64,000 nucleotides of DNA from Saprospiraceae bacterium (lineage in GTDB: Bacteria; Bacteroidota; Bacteroidia; Chitinophagales; Saprospiraceae): the NCBI GenBank assembly GCA_020628855.1, contig JAHDEL010000011.1, forward strand, positions 1-64,000. Reading direction: 5' to 3'. Shown here one piece after another: positions 58,956-64,000 of this stretch. The notes below the pieces were generated by a model. It was not told where the DNA came from, ran no database searches, and saw nothing but the letters and a program-made list of their open reading frames with translations. Numbering within the stretch: position 1 is the first letter of the stretch; every line of letters starts with the position of its first letter. A program made the position numbers and the translations under genes.

Positions 58956-60356
58956 ATGAAAGCGATTGTACAAGATACCATCATCGCCTTAAGTACTCCA
59001 GCTGGTTCTGGAGCAATTGGAGTTATCAGACTTTCCGGTCCATCAGCAATAGTATCGGTTGACAACTGGTTTTATGGAGCAAATTTGCAGAAGGTTGAAG
59101 GTAATTCTGTGCATTATGGCAAACTTAAAGACTCCGATGATGTCATTCTAGATGAATGCGTTGCTATAGTATTTAGAGCTCCTCGATCCTATACAAAAGA
59201 GGATGTAGTAGAGCTTTCTTGTCATGGATCACCTTATATCTTAAGCGAAGTCATCAAACTTCTTTTGCGAGAGGACAATGTGAGATTGGCTGAAAAAGGT
59301 GAATTTACTCTCAGAGCATATCTCAATGGACAACTCGATCTTTCTCAGGCAGAAGCAGTAGCCGATCTTATTGCATCCAAACATAAGTCTGCGCACACTC
59401 TGGCCATGTCTCAACTGAGAGGAGGCTTCAGCAAAAAGATAAAAGCGCTTCGAGGCCAAATGATCGAATTCGCAAGTTTACTTGAGTTAGAAAATGATTT
59501 CGGAGAGGAGGATGTAGAATTTGCGAATCGGGAGCAATTAGGTAAACTGATTACTCAAATACTAGAAGAAGTTAGGATGCTGATCGATTCATATAATCAA
59601 GGGAATGTGATGAAAGAAGGTATCCTAATTGCTCTTGTTGGTGCACCCAATGTTGGCAAATCAACATTGCTGAATGCTCTATTAGAAGAGGACAAAGCAA
59701 TCGTATCTGATATTCCTGGAACCACAAGAGATGCTATAGAAGATACAATGACTATTAACGGTTACCACTTTCGCTTTGTGGATACAGCAGGTATGCGACA
59801 AACTGAAGACACAATAGAAAATCTTGGTATTGAGAAGACAAGAAGCTTTATCAAAAGAGCACAAGTAGTCTGTTATTTGGATGATATCAATAAAGATTAT
59901 ATGGCTATTGTCGAAGATTACCGAGCACATGGATTTGATGACAGTAAGGAAATGGTCATAGTCTTAAATAAGATTGACCAGGCACCAAGCACTTGTAATG
60001 CATATGATGTGGAAGAGTCGGTCTCCACTCTTCTTGGCAGAAAGCCTACGCTCAGCATTTCTGCTGAAAAAGGAAGTGGATTAGACATGCTAAAGCAGCA
60101 TCTCGTAGTCATAGCAAAAACTAAGGAAGAAGAATATGGTAATATCCTAGTAACTAACATTAGACATCTCGATTGCCTCAAACAAGCGTTTGACTCATTA
60201 ACCCAGTGTCAACAAGGGCTGCATTCTGGTGTGACTTCAGACTTCCTTGCTATGGATATCAGACATGCCAACCATTCTCTTGCTGAGATTGTTGGTGAGA
60301 TCAGCACAGATGATCTGCTTGATTCTATCTTTTCTAACTTTTGTATCGGAAAGTAA
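58956..60356 (+). CDS. mnmE: tRNA modification GTPase MnmE
   Basis: A GTPase that, with MnmG, adds the carboxymethylaminomethyl (or taurinomethyl-like) group to wobble uridine 34. The protein is 466 residues. It has an N-terminal folate-binding domain starting DTIIALSTPAGSGAIGVIRL in parts (STPAGSGAIGVIRLSG), a G domain inserted in the helical domain with G1 GAPNVGKSTLLNALL, G3 DTAGMR and G4 NKID, and the obligate C-terminal FCIGK whose Cys is functional. ATG 58956 gives the usual MKAIVQDTI start rather than TTG 58941. Confidence 0.96.
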   Translation: MKAIVQDTIIALSTPAGSGAIGVIRLSGPSAIVSVDNWFYGANLQKVEGNSVHYGKLKDSDDVILDECVAIVFRAPRSYTKEDVVELSCHGSPYILSEVIKLLLREDNVRLAEKGEFTLRAYLNGQLDLSQAEAVADLIASKHKSAHTLAMSQLRGGFSKKIKALRGQMIEFASLLELENDFGEEDVEFANREQLGKLITQILEEVRMLIDSYNQGNVMKEGILIALVGAPNVGKSTLLNALLEEDKAIVSDIPGTTRDAIEDTMTINGYHFRFVDTAGMRQTEDTIENLGIEKTRSFIKRAQVVCYLDDINKDYMAIVEDYRAHGFDDSKEMVIVLNKIDQAPSTCNAYDVEESVSTLLGRKPTLSISAEKGSGLDMLKQHLVVIAKTKEEEYGNILVTNIRHLDCLKQAFDSLTQCQQGLHSGVTSDFLAMDIRHANHSLAEIVGEISTDDLLDSIFSNFCIGK

Positions 60357-60579
60357 GTTAGAAATCTTCCAATTTATTTCTTGGAAATGATAGTTTCGTC
60401 CTCGTATGGCGCGGAGAGAAACGGAGTGGAGCGAGGCGAACAATACTAATAAATGTTATAATCATAACTCTATAATATTAGCACAAGCAATTGTGAAAAA
60501 ACTGATGGGATTTCGAACAAAGTTAATTCCTAAACGGTCTAGTCAGTTAGCTTTATATAAATTATGAAAGCATCAATAC
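60357..60579. other. Intergenic region, mnmE to mscS
   Basis: 223 bases without a gene. It has a GC- and purine-rich patch at 60408-60441 (short GGAG/GCGAGG runs) that stands out from the AT-rich surroundings. A small inverted repeat TTCCAA/TTGGAA lies at 60369-60388. A weak promoter-like TAGCTTTA (one base off TAnnTTTG) lies near 60548. Confidence 0.4.
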
Positions 60580-61425
60580 ATGAATAATTATTTAGAATAC
60601 GGCTTACTTATTATAGTGAGCTTGGCTGTTGCTTGGTTGGTTTCAAGATTCTTAAACAAGACATTTGATTTCTTCATTAAACAAAGTAGTAATCACCTGA
60701 GGGTTGACCCAACTAACTTTATTTTTTTAAAAAACTCAATTAGCTTCATTTGTTATAGCATTGCTCTTTTCTGGATCTTTTCAAAGATTCCTTATTTTAA
60801 GAATTTGGGTACAGCTCTTTTTGCCAGTGCTGGGGTACTTGCTGCTATTGTGGGCTTTGCTTCACAAAAAGCGTTTGCCAATATTGTTGGCGGAATATTT
60901 ATTCTCATTTTTAAACCATTCAAAGTTGGTGATAGAATTGAAGTTGCCAATGGCAAAAAAGGAATTGTTGAAGAAATAACATTGAGACACACTGTGATTA
61001 AGGATTATGAATTTCGACGCATTGTCATCCCTAATAGCCATATGAGTGACGATACCATAATAAATAGTAGTATCACTGATAAGAAAATTAGAAAACATAT
61101 TGATATCGGCATAGGCTATAAAGCTAATCTTGAAAAGGCGGAAGAAATACTACGCAAATCAATTCTTGAGCATCCCAACTTTATTGATAATCGAAGTGAT
61201 GAAGAATTGCAAAATTCAACACCTGCTATTCCTGTCAAACTCGTTTCTCTTGGAGAGTACAGTGTAATCCTGAGAGCTTTTGTTTGGGCGGAGGATTTTG
61301 ATAAAGCAACTGAATTACATTGGGATGTATTAAAAACAATAAAAAATCAATTTGATGAAAATGGTATAGAAATACCTTATCCATATAGATCTATTGTCAT
61401 AAAACAGTCAAATGAAACATCCTAG
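60580..61425 (+). CDS. MscS-type mechanosensitive ion channel
   Basis: A 281-residue small-conductance channel-like protein. Three membrane segments: about residues 7-25, 52-70 and 80-108. The last is the Gly/Ala-rich pore helix region (AGVLAAIVGFASQKAFANIVGG). The following beta domain has FKPFKVGDRIEV and VIPNSHM, and an alpha/beta C-terminus completes the vestibule. It opens on hypo-osmotic shock to release solutes. It heads a five-gene plus-strand run; the next gene overlaps its end by 14 bases. Confidence 0.93.
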   Translation: MNNYLEYGLLIIVSLAVAWLVSRFLNKTFDFFIKQSSNHLRVDPTNFIFLKNSISFICYSIALFWIFSKIPYFKNLGTALFASAGVLAAIVGFASQKAFANIVGGIFILIFKPFKVGDRIEVANGKKGIVEEITLRHTVIKDYEFRRIVIPNSHMSDDTIINSSITDKKIRKHIDIGIGYKANLEKAEEILRKSILEHPNFIDNRSDEELQNSTPAIPVKLVSLGEYSVILRAFVWAEDFDKATELHWDVLKTIKNQFDENGIEIPYPYRSIVIKQSNETS

Positions 61426-61924
61426 GAATCAAGAACAAAGTAAGAACCAAAGCTACCTAATAGTCTTAGTAACGAGTGTGATTGGCCTATGGATTGGCTC
61501 AGCATTTATTATTATGTCAATATCGCCTGCTTGGGGAGAACGTGGCACAATTGGAGATATGTTTGGTGCTGTCAACGCTCTTTTTTCTGGTCTTGCATTT
61601 GCTGCCCTAATTTATACGATAATACTCCAACGCGAAGAGATAAAACTCAATAGGTTGGAAATAGAGAACAATAGAAAGGAATTAAAAAAAGCAACCACAG
61701 CACAACAGCTTTCGCAACAAGCGCTTAAAGAGCAAGCTAAACAAACAGAATTGACAGCTAAAATAAATGCTATCAGTACTGTAATCGGATATTATAACAA
61801 TCAAATAGGAAATGCCAATAACTCAAATGAGCTTATTGAGAAAGCAAGGCAAAAAAGGAAAATTTTGATACAAAATATAGATTCACTCATTGAAGGGTTG
61901 AATGATTCTGATATTGATGATTAA
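61412..61924 (+). CDS. Two-TM protein with coiled-coil tail, unknown function
   Basis: A 170-residue protein I cannot name. Membrane segments are at about residues 15-36 (LIVLVTSVIGLWIGSAFIIM) and 52-69 (NALFSGLAFAALIYTIIL). A helical, Glu/Lys/Gln-rich coiled coil follows (about 72-125: KLNRLEIENNRKEL and so on). The layout resembles small phage-defence or ion-channel accessory proteins with 2TM plus coiled coil, but I cannot assign it. Its start overlaps mscS by 14 bases, so it is likely co-translated with it. Confidence 0.78.
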   Translation: MKHPRNQEQSKNQSYLIVLVTSVIGLWIGSAFIIMSISPAWGERGTIGDMFGAVNALFSGLAFAALIYTIILQREEIKLNRLEIENNRKELKKATTAQQLSQQALKEQAKQTELTAKINAISTVIGYYNNQIGNANNSNELIEKARQKRKILIQNIDSLIEGLNDSDIDD

Positions 61925-61966
61925 TAGAACATCGAACATTCTAATTAGTTACCAAATCGTTACAGT

Positions 61967-62398
61967 ATGAGTATAAATTTAGATTCAAAGATCATCGATG
62001 TAGTCAACACAAAGATCATCAGCTTACATCCTAAAGACTCTATTAAAACAGCTACCGAGCTCTTTAATAGAACTAACAAAAATTTACTTCCAGTTTTAGT
62101 GGGGCATGAGTTTCGTGGAGTATTATTTAAACAAAATTTTAGTGCTGTAAAAAAAGCCAATACTTTCTTGTTGAGGGTTCAAAAAACAACAGTTGACATA
62201 AGCCCTATGCTTGTTGAAGACTTTTATGCAGATGAAGTAAAAATAATGAGCATTAAATCTAGCATCCGTGATGCCATGAAATTCTTTACAACTTACAGAC
62301 AGTATTATATACCAATTATTGATGAAAGCAAATTTATTGGGTTAGTAACTCCTTTTGATATATTTAAACATTTTCTAGAATTACCACCATTAAAATAA
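61967..62398 (+). CDS. CBS-domain pair protein
   Basis: A 143-residue stand-alone CBS pair. CBS 1 (about residues 10-70) has IISLHPKDSIKTATELF and NLLPVLVGHEFRGVL. CBS 2 (about 80-140) has SSIRDAMKFFTTYRQYYIPIIDESKFIGLVTPFDIFKH in parts. Such pairs bind adenosyl nucleotides or S-AdoMet and gate partner proteins. Position between MscS and the UspA/antiporter genes suggests it senses ATP/AMP or ionic strength for ion transport. Confidence 0.87.
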   Translation: MSINLDSKIIDVVNTKIISLHPKDSIKTATELFNRTNKNLLPVLVGHEFRGVLFKQNFSAVKKANTFLLRVQKTTVDISPMLVEDFYADEVKIMSIKSSIRDAMKFFTTYRQYYIPIIDESKFIGLVTPFDIFKHFLELPPLK

Positions 62399-62403
62399 CG
62401 TCA

Positions 62404-63210
62404 ATGAAGCATGTGCTACTAGTTTCAAATCTTTCTATTGAGAATCAGAATATTTTAGAATATGCATGTTCATTCTGTAAATATTATTCTCTAAAACTTC
62501 ATGTACTACACATTGATGCAAAGAAAGAACCAGTACTCATTTCAACGGAACATCATTATGTTAAGGCGGCATTAAAATACCAAGAGTTTCTTATTGAAAA
62601 AACCTCACAGTCTATTGCAAGCAAACTTGATAAACTTTTAGATGTAAAGATGCGGACAATTGCCATCCGCCAAGGAATATCAGATGAGGTTGTGAATCAG
62701 TTTATTCATGAAAATATGATTGATCTTATTTTGGTTGGGAAAGAGGATCTGAAGAAGGACTCACAAAAAACTTACGAAGACTTACTGATAAATACAATCA
62801 AATTACCTGTTCTAATCATTCCAGACATCACTGTATTTACCTCACTAATAAAATTCAGTTATTTATCTCGATCCTTTTCAAAGGAAGCAGACTACGTCAT
62901 TAAGCTCCAACATATGTTTCAAAATAGTGTCACACAAGTTCTTCATTTTCACGATGATCCTGTCACAGAAATTCAGTTACAAAAAGGGAAAACCTACATC
63001 AAATCAAAAAGCAGAGATAGGGTCAACTTTAGGAAATCTGCATCAACTTTTGAGGATTATCTGAATAATGGAATATTGAATAAGTCAAAATGTGATGCCA
63101 TAGTCTTAGTAAGTAAACCTAGCAAATTCTGGGCGAGATTGTTTGATAGAAATTCACTGTTACATCATATAACTCAGGTTGAAATACCAACTTTAGTCTT
63201 GAAATATTAA
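62404..63210 (+). CDS. UspA-like stress protein
   Basis: A 268-residue protein with one clear universal-stress (HUP) domain in the N-terminal half (about residues 1-145: VLLVSNLSIENQNILEYAC and LILVGKE). The C-terminal half (about 150-268) is a degenerate second copy ending CDAIVLVSKPSKFWAR and IPTLVLKY. The nucleotide-binding Gly-rich motif of ATP-binding Usps is not evident. It lies 5 bases after the CBS gene and 6 before the antiporter. A role in controlling the antiporter is inferred. Confidence 0.8.
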   Translation: MKHVLLVSNLSIENQNILEYACSFCKYYSLKLHVLHIDAKKEPVLISTEHHYVKAALKYQEFLIEKTSQSIASKLDKLLDVKMRTIAIRQGISDEVVNQFIHENMIDLILVGKEDLKKDSQKTYEDLLINTIKLPVLIIPDITVFTSLIKFSYLSRSFSKEADYVIKLQHMFQNSVTQVLHFHDDPVTEIQLQKGKTYIKSKSRDRVNFRKSASTFEDYLNNGILNKSKCDAIVLVSKPSKFWARLFDRNSLLHHITQVEIPTLVLKY

Positions 63211-63216
63211 GATCAG

Positions 63217-64000
63217 ATGTTACCCTTATTATCATCTTACATTGAAGAAATACAGCTGATAAGTATAATTGGTATTTCCGTCGTGATTTCTGGCTTCCTA
63301 TTGAAGCAAATTAAGCAACCAAATCTTATCGCATACATCTTAATTGGTGTTATTATTGGGCCAAGTGGATTAGATTTAATTGCAGATGAAGAACAAATCA
63401 AGTTTATTGGCGAACTAGGCATTATACTCCTTTTCTTTTTCATTGGAATGGAAATAGATTTGCGACATTTTGTCAAAGGATGGAGGCTTGCTCTATTTGG
63501 GACGTTAGGCCAACTTACATCTAGTATTGCTGTAATCTATTTGCTTGGATGGTTTTATGATTGGCCGATCAATAGGGTCTTAGTGATAGGACTGGTAATT
63601 GCTTTGTCTAGTAGTGCTGTTGTATTCAAATTACTTGAAGAAAAAAACTTATTCGATAAGAGAATTGGGCAAAATGTGACAAATATTTTACTTGCTCAAG
63701 ATATTGCGATTGCTCCCATTTTAATAATAATTGCTATGATTGGTGGCGATACTAACAACTCAGTAGGACTACCAATTCTGGGAGGATTATTATTTCTATC
63801 AATCATAGTCTTCCTTTATAAAAAAGGGTCAATCAAAATTCCACTAAATAGACTTGTACAGACAGAACATGAATTGCAAGTCTTTCTCGCCCTTTTCTTT
63901 TGCTTTTCTGGTGCTCTTATTGCCAGTTGGTTTCATATTTCTGAAGCTTTGGGTGCGTTTATTGGAGGACTTGCTATGCATGCTGGGAAAGCCACTGATT
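63217..64000 (+). CDS. CPA2-family Na+/H+ or K+/H+ antiporter (runs off window)
   Basis: The 5' part (261 codons) of a Kef/NhaS-type monovalent cation:proton antiporter; the 3' end is beyond the window. It starts at ATG 63217, 6 bases after the UspA-like stop. About eight hydrophobic helices are visible. Family marks include LIGVIIGPSGLDLI, FFIGMEIDLRHF, LVIGLVIALSSSAVVFKLLEEKN and AFIGGLAMHAG. It is the fifth gene of the MscS/2-TM/CBS/UspA run. Whether it has a C-terminal RCK domain cannot be seen here. Confidence 0.9.
   Translation, partial: MLPLLSSYIEEIQLISIIGISVVISGFLLKQIKQPNLIAYILIGVIIGPSGLDLIADEEQIKFIGELGIILLFFFIGMEIDLRHFVKGWRLALFGTLGQLTSSIAVIYLLGWFYDWPINRVLVIGLVIALSSSAVVFKLLEEKNLFDKRIGQNVTNILLAQDIAIAPILIIIAMIGGDTNNSVGLPILGGLLFLSIIVFLYKKGSIKIPLNRLVQTEHELQVFLALFFCFSGALIASWFHISEALGAFIGGLAMHAGKATD

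Overview
The window is AT-rich chromosomal DNA from a Bacteroidota bacterium, most likely a marine Saprospiraceae-like gliding or surface-dwelling organism. Evidence: SusC/SusD proteins, PorP/SprF proteins, giant secreted proteins with type IX secretion (T9SS) C-terminal signals, Bacteroidetes-type promoters (TAnnTTTG), frequent TTG/GTG starts, and Bacteroidetes-specific small proteins. The genus assignment is inference.

Layout. (1) 1-864: 3' part of a tRNA-Gln with terminator, then a metallophosphatase gene broken by a +1 frameshift. (2) 857-14378 (minus): a complete-looking alginate utilisation locus. In transcription order it is a GntR regulator with a doubled operator over its own promoter, SusC, SusD, a PKD lipoprotein, a PL7 alginate lyase, a tandem two-domain PL7 lyase, KdgF, an MFS transporter, an SDR reductase, KDG kinase and KDPG aldolase. 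Lyases cut alginate at the surface, SusCD imports oligomers, and KdgF/SDR/KdgK/Eda turn unsaturated uronate into pyruvate and glyceraldehyde-3-phosphate. No exolyase (PL6/PL17) is present here. (3) 14578-18492: ECF sigma factor, membrane protein, Spy-like protein, EamA exporter, TatD, RNase H. (4) 18493-27400 (minus): giant T9SS adhesin, PorP/SprF and OmpA in a translationally coupled operon. (5) 27529-34371: gltX with a small conserved protein, a deacetylase, prs, scpA, atpD-atpC. (6) 34371-43477: a second PorP, an ATPase with an operator array and probably a leaderless promoter, Nudix, hldD-gcvP, and a T9SS aryl-sulfotransferase-like protein.

(7) 43630-51198 (minus): the most intriguing region, a tightly packed nine-gene operon. 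It encodes an ATP-grasp-like protein, arginine decarboxylase, agmatinase, a deoxyhypusine synthase homologue, a 49-residue Lys-rich peptide, a DksA-like protein, an acidic protein, a RimK-like ATP-grasp ligase and an aspartoacylase-like hydrolase. A 14-codon leader ORF overlaps the speA start. Together they look like a polyamine synthesis and conjugation system of unknown product. (8) 51315-58784 (minus): a second giant T9SS protein interrupted by one in-frame TAG inside a repeat. (9) 58956-64000: mnmE, then an ion/osmotic stress module (MscS, 2-TM protein, CBS protein, UspA-like, CPA2 antiporter running off the window).

No CRISPR array, insertion sequence or rRNA was seen. No gene-free stretch exceeds about 300 bases.
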